DNA of 64,000 bases from Microbacterium faecale (GTDB lineage: Bacteria > Actinomycetota > Actinomycetes > Actinomycetales > Microbacteriaceae), in NCBI RefSeq assembly GCF_014640975.1, contig NZ_BMHO01000001.1:2118166-2182165 (forward strand). Reading direction: 5' to 3'. Under the pieces are notes generated by a model that was given only the letters and a program-made list of their open reading frames with translations, ran no database searches and was not told the DNA's origin. Shown in pieces: positions 27,034 through 40,242 of this stretch. The position numbers and the translations under genes are program-made. The number at the start of each line of letters is the position of its first letter. Within the stretch, counting starts at the first letter, position 1.

Positions 27034-28068
27034 TCAGCGACTCTCGTCCTCTTCGAGCACCCTGGTGAGGTACCGCGCGACCGCGCGGGCCGAGGCCAGG
27101 TTGCGGGGATAGTCCATGCGCGTCGGCCCCATGAGCCCGACGCGGGCGCGTCCGACGGTCGCGTCGTACTCGCTCGCCACGATCGACGCCTCGCCGAGCC
27201 CGAACGGCTCGTTCTCGCGTCCGATGCTCGTCGCGAGGCCATTGTCATCGGCCGCCATCTCGCTCATCAGGCGCAGCAGCGTCACCTGCTCTTCGATGGC
27301 CTCGAGAAGCGGATGGATGCTGCCGCGGAAGTCGGCGCCGCGCCGCGCGAGCGTGGCGCTGCCCGCCATCACGAGGCGGTTCTGCCGGAACTCGTCCAGC
27401 TCTTCCGCGATCGCCGAGGTGATGGCGGTCAGCGCCATCTCTCCGGTGTCGGTCGTGGACGCCTGGGCGTGAGCGCCTGCGGCCAGGTCAGCGGACTCGC
27501 CCGCGAGGCGGCCGACGACCAGGGGCTGCAGCCGTGCGAGGATCCGGTCGAGCGCCACCGCGTCGATGTCGTGCTCGAGCACGGTGAGCCGCTGCGAGAC
27601 GCGACCGGTGTCGGTCACGAGGATTACGAGCACGCGTCGCACGTCGAGCGCGACCAGCTGCAGGTGCGTCACGGTCGCTCGTGCGAACGACGGGTATTGC
27701 ACAAGCGCCACCTGCCCGGTGAGCTGCGTCAGCAGGCGCACGGTGCGCGAGAGCAGATCATCGAGATCAGCCGGATCCGCGAGGAACGACTCGATCGCGA
27801 CGCGCTGGGCGGGCGACAGCGGACGGACATCCGCGAGGTGGTCGACGAACGCGCGGTAGCCCTTGTCGGTCGGCACGCGGCCCGACGACGTGTGCGGCTG
27901 AGCGATCAGCTCTTCTTCCTCGAGCGCCGCCATGTCATTGCGGATCGTCGCCGCGGAGACACCGAAGGAGTGGCGATCGACGATCGCTCTGCTGCCGACG
28001 GGTTCGTGTGTATCGACGTAGTCAGTCACGATGGCGCGCAGCACCTGGAGTCCGCGATCGCTGACCAT
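27034..28068 (-). CDS. hrcA: Heat-inducible transcriptional repressor HrcA
   Basis: A 344-residue repressor that binds CIRCE operators. The N-terminal winged helix reads VSDRGLQVLRAIVTDYVDTHEPVGSRAI and ATIRNDMAALEEEELIAQPHTSSGRVPTD. The dimerisation and insert domains follow, and the C-terminus shows RVGLMGPTRMDYPR. The ATG at 28068 was chosen because homology starts there and a CIRCE element lies 19 bases upstream; the frame remains open further but reads into hemW. HrcA thus controls itself and dnaJ. Confidence 0.95.
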   Translation of the reverse strand: MVSDRGLQVLRAIVTDYVDTHEPVGSRAIVDRHSFGVSAATIRNDMAALEEEELIAQPHTSSGRVPTDKGYRAFVDHLADVRPLSPAQRVAIESFLADPADLDDLLSRTVRLLTQLTGQVALVQYPSFARATVTHLQLVALDVRRVLVILVTDTGRVSQRLTVLEHDIDAVALDRILARLQPLVVGRLAGESADLAAGAHAQASTTDTGEMALTAITSAIAEELDEFRQNRLVMAGSATLARRGADFRGSIHPLLEAIEEQVTLLRLMSEMAADDNGLATSIGRENEPFGLGEASIVASEYDATVGRARVGLMGPTRMDYPRNLASARAVARYLTRVLEEDESR

Positions 28069-28086
28069 GGGCGCTCCTCTCGTTCC

Positions 28087-28117
28087 TGGCACTCGCTCGG
28101 TTCGAGTGCCAAGTCTA
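28087..28117 (-). promoter_or_regulatory. CIRCE operator and hrcA -10 box
   Basis: TGGCACTC-N9-GAGTGCCA (28087-28111) matches the CIRCE form GCACTC-N9-GAGTGC. A TAGACT -10 hexamer on the minus strand (28112-28117) adjoins it, so bound HrcA would cover the transcription start. Confidence 0.92.
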
Positions 28118-28129
28118 CTCGCTGGGGCC

Positions 28130-29350
28130 TCACCCCTCGGTGAGGGCGTGCACGACCGCGTCGGCAAGCAGCCGCCCGCGACGCGTGAGGACGACGCGTC
28201 CGCCGATAGCGGCGCGCCCGTCGACGAGCCCGTCGGCCACGAGACCGGCGACGGCCGGACGCGCGGCGGCGGCGAGCTCCGCGGTCGGCATGCCCTCGCG
28301 GATCCGCGTCTGCAGCAGCACCCGCTCGAGGGCGCGCTGGCCGTCGTCCAGCGTCTCGCGGCCCGCAGCTGGCGAGGATCCGGAGGCCAGTCGCTGTGCG
28401 TAGGCCGCCGGATGTTTGACGTTCCACCAGCGCACCCCGGCCACATGGCTGTGCGCCCCCGGACCGAAGCCCCACCAGTCCGTTCCGCGCCAGTACGCGA
28501 GATTGTGTCGCGAGCGCTTCCCGACGCTGGTGGACCAGTTCGACACCTCATACCACTCGAGACCGGCGGCCTGGAACGCGTCGTCGGCGAGCTCATACAT
28601 ATCGGCCTGGAGATCGTCGTCGGGAGCGACCACGTCGCCGCGTGCGATCTGACGGTGCAGCTTCGTTCCCTCCTCCACGATGAGGGCATACGCCGAGATA
28701 TGGTCCGGACGGTGAGACAGTGCGGTCTCGACCGATTCGCGCCAGTCGTCCAGCGTCTCCCCGGGCGCGCCATAGATGAGATCGACGCTCACCTCGAGGC
28801 CCGCGCCACGGGCGAGCTCGACCGCGGTGCCGACGTTCTCCCTGTCGTGCGTGCGGTCGAGCGCGGCGAGTACGTGCGGCACGGCCGACTGCATCCCGAC
28901 CGACATTCGGGTCACGCCGGCCACGGCGAGACGGTCGACGACCTCCGCGGTCACGGTGTCCGGGTTTGCCTCGACCGTGATCTCGGCGTCATCGTGCACG
29001 CCGAAGGCGTCCCGCACGCCGTCGAGCATCCGCGCGAGGTCGCCGGCCGGCAACAGCGTCGGCGTTCCGCCTCCGAAGAAGACCGTGCGGGCAGGGCGGG
29101 CCGGACCGGCGTCAGCGAGCACGTCGCGCGCCAGCGCCACCTCGTCGAGGAGCGTGTCGGCGTATTGGTCCTGACGCGCGCCGCGCAGTTCCGTGGACGT
29201 GTAGGTGTTGAAGTCGCAGTACCCGCACCGCACGCGACAGAAGGGAACGTGCAGGTAGACGCCGAAATCGGTGTCGGCATCGACGCGCGCACTCGGGGGC
29301 AGCAGTCCGTCGTGTGGGGCGGGGTCGCCGAGCGGGAGCCGCGAGGCCAT
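28130..29350 (-). CDS. hemW: Radical SAM haem chaperone HemW
   Basis: A 406-residue radical SAM protein of the HemN/HemW group. The cluster-binding CxxxCxxC lies in LHVPFCRVRCGYCDFNTYTS. FFGGGTPTLLP, EANPDTV and SVGMQSAVPHVL are diagnostic blocks. Unlike true HemN it lacks the long N-terminal region, and it is usually misannotated as a coproporphyrinogen oxidase; HemW transfers haem to target proteins. The ATG shares one base with the stop of the DUF1990 gene (TAATG), so the two are coupled. Confidence 0.9.
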   Translation of the reverse strand: MASRLPLGDPAPHDGLLPPSARVDADTDFGVYLHVPFCRVRCGYCDFNTYTSTELRGARQDQYADTLLDEVALARDVLADAGPARPARTVFFGGGTPTLLPAGDLARMLDGVRDAFGVHDDAEITVEANPDTVTAEVVDRLAVAGVTRMSVGMQSAVPHVLAALDRTHDRENVGTAVELARGAGLEVSVDLIYGAPGETLDDWRESVETALSHRPDHISAYALIVEEGTKLHRQIARGDVVAPDDDLQADMYELADDAFQAAGLEWYEVSNWSTSVGKRSRHNLAYWRGTDWWGFGPGAHSHVAGVRWWNVKHPAAYAQRLASGSSPAAGRETLDDGQRALERVLLQTRIREGMPTAELAAAARPAVAGLVADGLVDGRAAIGGRVVLTRRGRLLADAVVHALTEG

Positions 29351-29991
29351 TACGCGAACAGCGGTGAGACCGCGCGCAGGTAGGCGGAGTTCATCAGGCG
29401 GCGTCGGCGCCGCACGAGACGACGGAACACTCGGTACACCCAGCCGACCGGTACGTCGAACGCCCGCACTTCGAACCAGACCTCGTCGTCGCCGCGCCAT
29501 TCGACGCTGAAGAGCACCTCACCGCTGACGATCGTCGCGTCGACGGTGCCGATCGCGAACGCCGTGCGCCGCGACTCCTCCGCAACGAAGATGACGCGGT
29601 AGTCGCCGTTGGCCTTGCGCCCGCGTGCACGCCCGGTCAGGTGCGCGGTCGCCCCCGCCGTGACGTACGGCACGCCGTCTTGGGTGTACGGCTGATCCGC
29701 GTCGCTCTTCGTCGGGGCCACCGGGGCGCCGTCGGGGGCGAAGCTCACGCCCGTATAACCGGGCCCCGACGAGGGGCGGACGTCGGTGAGCTCCAGACCG
29801 GCGCCCGTGACGACGCGCCAGGAGAGCAGGTCGTCGGCCGCTTTGCGGAAGCGTTCCTCGCCGCTCCCGATCCGCCACGAATTGACGGCGGGGATGGACT
29901 TCTCCGGCGGAAACTGCAGCAGATCGGCCGCCTGGGAGGCACCGACCGCCGCATAGTCGACCGTCTGGTCTCGGAAGGTCGCCCTGCGCAT
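29350..29991 (-). CDS. DUF1990 family protein
   Basis: A 213-residue protein of the DUF1990 family (YndJ/UPF0548-type), whose fold is thought to resemble START/cyclase domains. Recognisable blocks are RKAADDLLSWRVVTGAGLEL, GTVDATIVSGEVLFSVEW and VEVRAF-like FEVRAFDVPVGWVYR. An Arg-rich segment near the C-terminus could contact membrane or nucleic acid. TAGGCT lies seven bases before the ATG. The gene leads a two-gene unit with hemW; its role is unknown. Confidence 0.82.
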   Translation of the reverse strand: MRRATFRDQTVDYAAVGASQAADLLQFPPEKSIPAVNSWRIGSGEERFRKAADDLLSWRVVTGAGLELTDVRPSSGPGYTGVSFAPDGAPVAPTKSDADQPYTQDGVPYVTAGATAHLTGRARGRKANGDYRVIFVAEESRRTAFAIGTVDATIVSGEVLFSVEWRGDDEVWFEVRAFDVPVGWVYRVFRRLVRRRRRLMNSAYLRAVSPLFA

Positions 29992-29998
29992 GCTGTTC

Positions 29999-30004
29999 AG
30001 CCTA
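29999..30004 (-). promoter_or_regulatory. -10 box for leaderless DUF1990 gene
   Basis: TAGGCT lies seven bases before the ATG and just downstream of the lepA stop. Confidence 0.55.
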
Positions 30005-30015
30005 ACCGGCGCGGC

Positions 30016-31866
<1,851 letters not shown>

Positions 31867-32147
31867 ATCTGAGACAGTCTACGTGGCCCGCCGCGAACGA
31901 GGAGGACCGAGACACGACGGCGAGGTGTGCATGACATCTGGAGGAAAAGTGTGCACACTAGAACGGACCAGCAACGAAGCCGGTGAGCAGTCTGCTCAGC
32001 CAGCAGGCACTCATACGAAAGAAACGTAGAAACCAACACAGATTGATAACGCTTTATCGCCACGGGCACCCACTGTGGCGGAGGCGCCCGAGTGCGGGTT
32101 AGAGTCACCTCTCAGCCTGTGCTCCTCTGAGAAAGCCAACTGACACC
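31867..32147. promoter_or_regulatory. Intergenic control region before the ABC importer operon
   Basis: 281 bases between divergent lepA and the importer. It holds the palindrome GTGTGCACAC (31949-31958), the near-palindrome GATAACGCTTTATC (32045-32058, 12 of 14 symmetric, with the central CG typical of LacI-family operators), an adjacent CGCCAC...GTGGCG repeat (32058-32080) and TAGAGT (32100-32105) as the best -10 candidate. The 32020-32060 part is noticeably A/T-richer than its surroundings. No coding frame is convincing and no known riboswitch fold was recognised. Confidence 0.5.
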
Positions 32148-33131
32148 TTGTTCCGATATCTGACTCGCCGCGTCGTTTCGTGGCTAGTGATCATCGTGGT
32201 GTCGACCAACATTACGTATTTCTTGGCGTGGAACTTCATGGATCCACGCAGCAATTACGTCGGTCGGCGTCCGCCCCTGTCCCCGGACCAGATCACCGCA
32301 CTCCTTGAGCCTCGAAACCTCAGCGACTCGGTGCCTCTGCTCGAACGCTGGTGGACCTGGCTCACGGGCGTCCTCCTCCGCTGGGACTGGGGCGTCTCCC
32401 CCACGGGCGGCAGCGTCAACGGTCAGATGGCCTACCGGATGTGGATCTCGGCGGAGTTCGTCACGGGCGCCACCGTCATCACGACCGTCGCCGGGATCGC
32501 GCTCGGCGTGTACACCGCCAACCGGCAGTACAAGGTCGCCGACCGCATCGGACACTTCACGTCGACCATCACGATGAACATCCCCCCGGTCGTCGCCGCC
32601 CTCGGGTTCGTCCTCATCGCGATCTGGCTCAATGATGTCGTCGGCACGCGCATCTTCTACGTGACGGGGCCCACCGGCGTCGGACTCGATCACTGGTGGG
32701 AGGTTGTGCTCGACACTCTGCACCGGCTGATCCTCCCGACGCTCGCGATGTCGCTCGTCGGCTATGCGACGACACACTTCCTGCAGCGCGCGCTGCTGCT
32801 CGACAACATCAACGCCGACTACGTGCGCACGGCCCGCGCCAAGGGTCTCACCAAGCGCACCGCGATCCGTCGCCACGCGCTCCGCACCTCGCTGATCCCG
32901 ATCGCGACCCAGATCGCCTTCACGATCCCCACGGTCTTCCTCGGCGCCGTGCTGTCGGAAGCGATCTTCGCCTGGCACGGCCTCGGTGAGTACCTGGTCC
33001 AGACCATCGGCTCGAGCGACGTCCACGGCACCGTCGCGATCGCGGCGTTCGGCGCGTTCCTCACGGCGATCGGCGCGCTGCTCGCCGACATCGCCGTCGT
33101 CGCCCTCGACCCACGAGTGCGGGTGAATTGA
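32148..33131 (+). CDS. ABC transporter permease (DppB/OppB type)
   Basis: A 327-residue inner-membrane permease of the peptide/opine/nickel importer family. An N-terminal TM (SWLVIIVVSTNITYFLAW), a periplasmic loop, then five TMs include the EAA-type loop DYVRTARAKGLTKRTAIRRHALR. The cytoplasmic Arg/Lys loop contacts the ATPase. The start is TTG with only a weak upstream GAGAAAG; no ATG or GTG nearby would keep the first helix. First gene of a four-gene operon with two permease genes, a fused ATPase and a binding protein. Confidence 0.88.
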   Translation: MFRYLTRRVVSWLVIIVVSTNITYFLAWNFMDPRSNYVGRRPPLSPDQITALLEPRNLSDSVPLLERWWTWLTGVLLRWDWGVSPTGGSVNGQMAYRMWISAEFVTGATVITTVAGIALGVYTANRQYKVADRIGHFTSTITMNIPPVVAALGFVLIAIWLNDVVGTRIFYVTGPTGVGLDHWWEVVLDTLHRLILPTLAMSLVGYATTHFLQRALLLDNINADYVRTARAKGLTKRTAIRRHALRTSLIPIATQIAFTIPTVFLGAVLSEAIFAWHGLGEYLVQTIGSSDVHGTVAIAAFGAFLTAIGALLADIAVVALDPRVRVN

Positions 33132-33132
33132 C

Positions 33133-34022
33133 ATGACGACCACCGAAACCTCTGAAATGCAGCGCTCGAAGCCGATGTCGAAGACGCGGCTCTACACGCG
33201 CCGCTTCTTCCGCAACGTCCCCGCCACGATCGGCCTGGGCATCTTCGTGGCACTCGTGCTGTTCGCCCTGTTCGGCTCGCTGTTCCAGAAGTGGGACCAC
33301 GTCGAGCTCGATTTCTTCGCGCTGTCGGATCCCCCGAGCTCCGAGCACTGGTTCGGCACGACCGGCGCCGGCAACGACCTCTACGCGATGACCGTCGAGG
33401 GACTGCGCCGTTCGCTGCTCATTGCCCTCACCGTGTCCACGGGCACCACCGTAATCTCTGCGGTCCTCGGTGCGGCCGCCGCGTACTTCGGCGGTTGGTC
33501 GGAACGCGTGATCCTCTGGGTGATCCACTTCATGATGGCCGTTCCCGGCTTCCTCATCGTCGCGTTGGTGACCGTCGGGTCCGGCGGTGAATGGCTCGTG
33601 CTCGCCCTCATGCTGATCCTCATCGGCTGGATGGTGCTGGCTCGTACCGTGTGGACGCTGTCCCTGTCGATTCGCGAGAGCGAGTACGTGCAGGCGGCCC
33701 GCTACATGGGCGTGGGCAGCTTCCAGATCGTGCTGCGTCACATGCTCCCGAACATGGCGTCGCTGCTCATTATCAACTTCACCCTCGGGCTCGTCACCGC
33801 CGTCAACGCCGAGACCAGCCTGTCCTTCCTCGGGTTCGGTGTGCAGATCCCCGACATCTCCCTGGGTACGCTCATCGCGGCCGGCGCGACCATCATCACC
33901 TCCGCCCCGTGGATCTTCCTGTTCCCCGGTGCGATCCTGACGCTGCTGACGGTGTCCATGGCGTTCGTCGCCGATGGCCTGCGCGACGCCCTTGACCCGA
34001 CTTCGTCCGCGGGAGGCCGAGC

Positions 34023-34026
<4 letters not shown>
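33133..34026 (+). CDS. ABC transporter permease (DppC/OppC type)
   Basis: A 297-residue permease partner of the upstream gene, one base away. The cytoplasmic N-terminal 35 residues are followed by TM1 (TIGLGIFVALVLFALFGSLF), a periplasmic loop with WFGTTGAGNDLYAMTVEGLRRS, and five further TMs. The EAA loop is RESEYVQAARYMGVGSFQIVLRHMLPN. The C-terminal GDGLRDALDP-type ending reads VADGLRDALDPTS. Its ATGA stop overlaps the ATPase gene start. Confidence 0.9.
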
Positions 34027-36077
<2,051 letters not shown>

Positions 36078-36101
36078 TCTCCCCCTTTTGATCCCTAACA
36101 A

Positions 36102-36113
36102 GCGCGAAAGCGC
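36102..36113 (+). other. Intercistronic hairpin before the binding-protein gene
   Basis: GCGC-GAAA-GCGC, a GNRA-loop stem lying directly upstream of the GGAAGGAG ribosome site. Such hairpins can protect binding-protein mRNA and raise its level over that of the upstream genes. Confidence 0.45.
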
Positions 36114-36126
36114 GGAAGGAGCACCA

Positions 36127-37860
36127 ATGAGTAAGCAGAAGAAGTGGCTGGGGGCCGCCGCACTTGTGGCGAGCTTCTCGCTGGTTCTCACGGCGTGCGG
36201 CGGTGGCACCGACGACGGTAACACCGACAACGGCGGAGGCTCGGCCGAGCAAGGCCAGGCGGAAGGCATCACGGGTGCCGACTACAACCCCGTTCCCCGC
36301 GAGGAGATGCAGCAGGGCGGCGACGTCACGCTCCCGATCGGCGAGCTCACCGAGCAGATGAACGCCATGCACGGAGACGGCGCGGTCGACACGCAGATGA
36401 TCTGGACGTGGTACAACCCGCAGATCATCCTCTCGACGCCCGAGGGCGAGGCGTACCCGAACCCGGCGTACATCTCCGACAAGACGGTCGAGACGGTCGA
36501 CGACAACACCGTCCTCACTCTCACGTTCACCGATGAGGCCGAGTTCAATGACGGCACGCCGATGGACTGGAAGACGATCGAGAACACCTGGATCGCCAAC
36601 CGCAGCCAGGACGACTACGCACCGAACAGCACGGAGGGCTACCGCAACATCGCCTCCGTCGAGGCGGGCGAGACCGACAAGCAGGCGGTCGTCACCTTCG
36701 ACGGCACCTTCGCATGGGTCGACGCACTGTTCTTCAACGTCACGCACCCCGCGGTCGACTCGGCTGAGAAGTTCAACACGGCATACGTCGAGGAGGCGAA
36801 CCCCGACTGGGGCGCCGGTCCGTACAAGATCGAGACGATGGATCTCGATGGCGGCGTCGCCACCTTCGTGCCGAATGAGAAGTGGTGGGGCGACGAGCCG
36901 ATGCTCGACTCGGTCACGTTCCGCGTGATGGAGCCCACGGCGGCGATGAACGCCTTCCGTGCAGGTGAGATCGACCAGGTCGCCACCGGCACCGCCGACC
37001 GCCTCGAGCAGGTCGCGGACATGGACGACGTCACCACCTACCGTGCGGCGCGCACGGCGACGAACCTCCTCGAGCTGAACGCCGAGCGCGAGCAGTTCAC
37101 TGATCTCGAGACGCGCAAGGCCGTCATGATGGCGATCGACCGCGAGCAGATCACCGACGTCGTCTGGGACGGCCTGGGCTACACCGAGGAGCCCGCAGGT
37201 TCGTTCAACCTCTACCCGTTCCAGGACGGCTACGAGGACGCGCTGTCGAACGCCGGCTGGGAGTTCAACGTCGAAGAGGCCAACGCCATCCTCGACGAGG
37301 CCGGCTGGGAGATGGGCGACGACGAGGTCCGCACCCGCGATGGTGTGCGCTTCGAGGGCACGCTGCCGAACTTCGGCGACGACCCGATCGCCGAGGCGCG
37401 CGTGCGCGTCGTTCAGCAGCAGCTCAAGCAGATCGGCTTCGACCTGCAGGTCGACCAGCGCGCCGCGAACGAGTTCTCCGACGTGCTGACGTCGAAGGAC
37501 TGGGACATCGTCATGCTCGGCTTCAGCTCGTCTGACGCTTTCGGCGTGATGTGGATGTGCCAGCTCTACTGCTACTCCGACGGCAACAACCAGCTGAACC
37601 TGTCCAGCACGATGGACGAGTCGATCGACGAGCGGATTCACGAGGTCGAGGCGCTGCCGACGGCCGAGGAGCAGATCCCGGCCGCGATGGAGCTCGAGGC
37701 CGAGATCATGGCTGAGACGTGGGGCATCTTCCCGCTGTACTCGGGTCCGTCGATCAGCACGGTCAAGAACGGCCTGGCGAACCTCACCCCCGAGCCCTAC
37801 ACGGGCCTGGACCTCTTCGGCATCCAGCCGGTGGAGAACTTCGGGTGGGCTGCTGAGTAA
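36127..37860 (+). CDS. ABC transporter substrate-binding lipoprotein (family 5)
   Basis: A 577-residue extracytoplasmic lipoprotein. The signal peptide (1-25) ends in the lipobox LTAC, and a Gly/Asp/Asn-rich linker of about 30 residues follows. The family 5 core shows VTLPIGELTEQMNAMH, DGTPMDWKTIENTW, RKAVMMAIDREQITDVVWDGLG and WDIVMLGFSSSDAFG. These proteins capture peptides, oligosaccharides or nickel chelates for the DppBC-type permease; the ligand cannot be told from sequence. GGAAGGAG precedes the ATG. It is last in the operon and has a strong terminator. Confidence 0.9.
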   Translation: MSKQKKWLGAAALVASFSLVLTACGGGTDDGNTDNGGGSAEQGQAEGITGADYNPVPREEMQQGGDVTLPIGELTEQMNAMHGDGAVDTQMIWTWYNPQIILSTPEGEAYPNPAYISDKTVETVDDNTVLTLTFTDEAEFNDGTPMDWKTIENTWIANRSQDDYAPNSTEGYRNIASVEAGETDKQAVVTFDGTFAWVDALFFNVTHPAVDSAEKFNTAYVEEANPDWGAGPYKIETMDLDGGVATFVPNEKWWGDEPMLDSVTFRVMEPTAAMNAFRAGEIDQVATGTADRLEQVADMDDVTTYRAARTATNLLELNAEREQFTDLETRKAVMMAIDREQITDVVWDGLGYTEEPAGSFNLYPFQDGYEDALSNAGWEFNVEEANAILDEAGWEMGDDEVRTRDGVRFEGTLPNFGDDPIAEARVRVVQQQLKQIGFDLQVDQRAANEFSDVLTSKDWDIVMLGFSSSDAFGVMWMCQLYCYSDGNNQLNLSSTMDESIDERIHEVEALPTAEEQIPAAMELEAEIMAETWGIFPLYSGPSISTVKNGLANLTPEPYTGLDLFGIQPVENFGWAAE

Positions 37861-37876
37861 TCGCCCGTTCCTGAAC

Positions 37877-37910
37877 GCGGGGTCGGTGCATCGTGCACCG
37901 GCCCCGCTTT
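37877..37910 (+). terminator. Terminator of the ABC importer operon
   Basis: GCGGGG-T-CGGTGCA / TGCACCG-G-CCCCGC, a 14-bp stem with one G-U pair and a TCG loop followed by TTT, 16 bases past the binding-protein stop. Confidence 0.88.
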
Positions 37911-37912
37911 CG

Positions 37913-37918
37913 TATCGT
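37913..37918 (+). promoter_or_regulatory. -10 box for leaderless alpha/beta hydrolase gene
   Basis: TATCGT lies six bases upstream of the ATG at 37925, immediately after the preceding terminator. Confidence 0.55.
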
Positions 37919-37924
37919 GGAGCC

Positions 37925-38668
37925 ATGGACCCTCAGCTCGTGTTCGTGCACGGCATCCGCACGTCGGCGACCATGTGGCGCGCGCAGGTCGTGCACCTGC
38001 AGGAGCGCGGTATCGCGGCAGAAGCGGTGGATCTGCCCGGTCACGGGTCGCGCATGGGAGAGCCCTGGTCTGTCGACGAGGCGCTCGCGACTATCGATCG
38101 CGCGGTACTCCGTGCAGCGGAGCGTGGCCCGGTCGTCCTCGCGACGCATTCGATGGGCGCGCTCCTCTCGGCTGCGTATCTCGGCCGCACCGGCGACGCT
38201 CCGCCGGTGCGCGCGTTCGTTGCGGCTGGTGCCACGTCCTTCCCCCTGGGAGCCGGAGTCGCCGCCTATCGCGCGCTGCTCACGGGCATGCGCCGTCTTC
38301 CAGGAAACGGAATGTGGTTCGTCCGGCGCGCACTCGCAGCGCAATTGCCGCCGGAGACACGCCGCGACTTCGGTGCGGGTGGGTACGCCCTCGCCGCCGA
38401 GGACGAGGCGCTCGCCAGTCTCGCCTCGCTCGCAATTCCGCGCGCGCTCGCACGCCTGCAGAAGCGGGATATCCCGGTGTGGTTCGTCAATGGCGAGTGG
38501 GATCAGCTGCGTCTGAACGAGCGTGCCTTCATGCGACTCGTGCCCGGCGCGGAGCTCATCGTCGTGCCGCGCACCACGCACCTCATCACCGCGATGCGTC
38601 CGCGCGTGATGAGCGCCGTCATCGACGTGGCCATCGCGGAAGCCGTGCGCTCAGCTGCCACCTGGTAA
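37925..38668 (+). CDS. Alpha/beta hydrolase
   Basis: A 247-residue soluble alpha/beta-fold hydrolase. The oxyanion-side HG motif lies in [14 protein letters not shown], the nucleophile is the Ser of THSMGA (about 78-83), an Asp is supplied by NGEWDQLR, and the His by TTHLITAM. It resembles small esterases and lactonases of the AB hydrolase 1 group; the substrate is unknown. It is separated from the importer operon by a terminator and has its own leaderless-type promoter. Confidence 0.85.
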   Translation: MDPQLVFVHGIRTSATMWRAQVVHLQERGIAAEAVDLPGHGSRMGEPWSVDEALATIDRAVLRAAERGPVVLATHSMGALLSAAYLGRTGDAPPVRAFVAAGATSFPLGAGVAAYRALLTGMRRLPGNGMWFVRRALAAQLPPETRRDFGAGGYALAAEDEALASLASLAIPRALARLQKRDIPVWFVNGEWDQLRLNERAFMRLVPGAELIVVPRTTHLITAMRPRVMSAVIDVAIAEAVRSAATW

Positions 38669-38781
38669 CATTGCTTCTTGGCTTGCGTGCGGGTTCCCAC
38701 GCCCGCACACGTTTCCGGCCAGCCCCTCTACTGTCCGGCGACACCTTCCGACGCACACCCAGAACGAAAGCCTGTATAAAC
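38669..38781 (+). promoter_or_regulatory. Leader region of rpsT
   Basis: 113 bases between the hydrolase and rpsT. It contains TAACAT (38666-38671) as a possible -10 box and a hairpin GTGCGGG-N8-CCCGCAC (38687-38708). S20 is known to repress its own translation in some bacteria, so a leader role is possible, but the hairpin could also end the hydrolase transcript. Confidence 0.35.
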
Positions 38782-39042
38782 GTGGCAAACATCAAGTCGC
38801 AGATCAAGCGCAACAAGACCAACGAGAAGGCGCGCGAGCGTAACCGCATCGTGAAGAGCGAGCTGCGGACGTTCGTCCGCGCCACGCGGCGCGCGATCGC
38901 CGCCGCCGATAAGGGCGCCGCTGAGACCGCCTTCGCGAAGGCCTCGAAGAAGCTCGACAAGGCCGTGTCGAAGGGCGTGATTCACAAGAACCAGGCCGCG
39001 AACCGCAAGGGCGCCCTGGCGAAGCAGATCGCCGCGCTCTGA
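38782..39042 (+). CDS. rpsT: 30S ribosomal protein S20
   Basis: An 86-residue, strongly basic, all-helical protein of the 30S body: [57 protein letters not shown]. The GTG at 38782 gives the standard length. It is divergent in function from but adjacent to holA, as in many actinobacteria. A strong terminator follows. Confidence 0.96.
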   Translation: MANIKSQIKRNKTNEKARERNRIVKSELRTFVRATRRAIAAADKGAAETAFAKASKKLDKAVSKGVIHKNQAANRKGALAKQIAAL

Positions 39043-39056
39043 CGCACGCGTGACGA

Positions 39057-39080
39057 GCCCGCCCCTCGGGGCGGGCTTTT
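39057..39080 (+). terminator. Terminator of rpsT
   Basis: GCCCGCCC-ctcg-GGGCGGGC followed by TTTT, a classical intrinsic terminator 14 bases past the stop. Confidence 0.92.
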
Positions 39081-39146
39081 CGCATGTCTGGGCGCGGATC
39101 CGGTTGGCTCGTGAACCAGCGACAGGCGCGGTGTCCGGCCGTCGCG

Positions 39147-40184
39147 TCAGCGTGTCGCGGCGAACGGCGCGCGGGTCGCGACGACCGTCACCATTCGCTC
39201 GAGTGCGAACACCGCATCGCGGGACGCGCCCTTGACCTCGGCGTCGGCACGGGCGACCGCCTGAATCGCGAGCCCGAGCGTGCCGCCCGTCCACCCCGCG
39301 AGGTCGCGCTGTGCGCGCTCGACCTGCCAGTCCGGCATTCCGAGGTCGCGCGCGAGCTGTCGCGACGGACCGCGCTTACCGCCGACGCGCGCCATCGTCC
39401 GCAGCTTCATCGCGAACGCCGCGACCAGCGGCACCGGATCCGCGCCCGAATCGAGTGCATGACGCAGCGCGATGAGCGCACGACCGTGGTCGCCCGCGAT
39501 CGCCGCGTCGGCCACCTCGAACGCCGTGGTTTCGACGCGACCGCCATAGTAGCGATCGACGATCTTCTCGTCGATGTCGCCCTCGGTGTCCTGAATGAGC
39601 TGCTGGCAGGCGGCCGCGAGCTCCGTCACATCTCCGGAGAAGGCCTGGGTGAGCGCGCGCAGCGCCTGCGGCCGGATGCGCCGGTTCGCGTGGCGGAACT
39701 CCCCCGCCGCAAACTCTTCGCGGTCGCGGTCACGCTTGATCGCCACGCACGGGATCTCGACCCCGCCGCCCGTGCCCCCGCGGACCGCCTCGAGGAGCTT
39801 CTTTCCCCGCACGCTCGCGCCCGTATGCCGCAGCACGAGCGTCGCGCCGTCCTGCGGGGCATCGAGGTACGCGAGCGCCTCCTGCAGGAACGCATCGGTG
39901 CACTTCTCGACGCCGCCCACCCGTACAAGACGGGGCTCGCCGAACAGCGAAGGGGACGTCACATTGAGCAATGTGCCCGCGGTGTAGTCATCGGCGCGGA
40001 CGTCGGAGACCTCCACCGCGGGATCGTCGGCCTTCAGCCGCTCACGGATCGCTGCCGTCGCGCGCTCCGCCAGCACCTCCTCGGGCCCGAACACGAGCAC
40101 AATGGGCGCGGGGCGGGGTTCCCGCCAATCGAGCTGCGGAATGACCGTCGCCTTCGAAGATCCGGATGTGCGTCGCGCGGCCAT
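39147..40184 (-). CDS. holA: DNA polymerase III subunit delta
   Basis: A 345-residue clamp-loader subunit with an AAA+-like fold that opens the sliding clamp. Blocks typical of HolA are PIVLVFGPEEVLAERA, VRADDYTAGTLLNVTSPSLFGEPRLV, LVLRHTGASVRGKKLLEAV, SGDVTELAAACQQL and the C-terminal collar MARVGGKRGPSRQLARDLGMPDWQVERA. The ATG has TACGCT six bases upstream and no Shine-Dalgarno, so it is probably leaderless. It follows comEC on the minus strand after 58 bases. Confidence 0.93.
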   Translation of the reverse strand: MAARRTSGSSKATVIPQLDWREPRPAPIVLVFGPEEVLAERATAAIRERLKADDPAVEVSDVRADDYTAGTLLNVTSPSLFGEPRLVRVGGVEKCTDAFLQEALAYLDAPQDGATLVLRHTGASVRGKKLLEAVRGGTGGGVEIPCVAIKRDRDREEFAAGEFRHANRRIRPQALRALTQAFSGDVTELAAACQQLIQDTEGDIDEKIVDRYYGGRVETTAFEVADAAIAGDHGRALIALRHALDSGADPVPLVAAFAMKLRTMARVGGKRGPSRQLARDLGMPDWQVERAQRDLAGWTGGTLGLAIQAVARADAEVKGASRDAVFALERMVTVVATRAPFAATR

Positions 40185-40190
40185 GGTTCC

Positions 40191-40196
40191 AGCGTA
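40191..40196 (-). promoter_or_regulatory. -10 box for leaderless holA
   Basis: TACGCT lies six bases upstream of the holA ATG. Confidence 0.5.
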
Positions 40197-40242
40197 GCCG
40201 GGCGCACCGACACGCGACGGTGCGCCCGCCCGCCGCGCCGCG

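Noticed and set aside
31867..32147. A riboswitch or T-box in the region before the ABC importer
   Set aside because: No recognisable conserved core; the symmetric elements look like protein operators.
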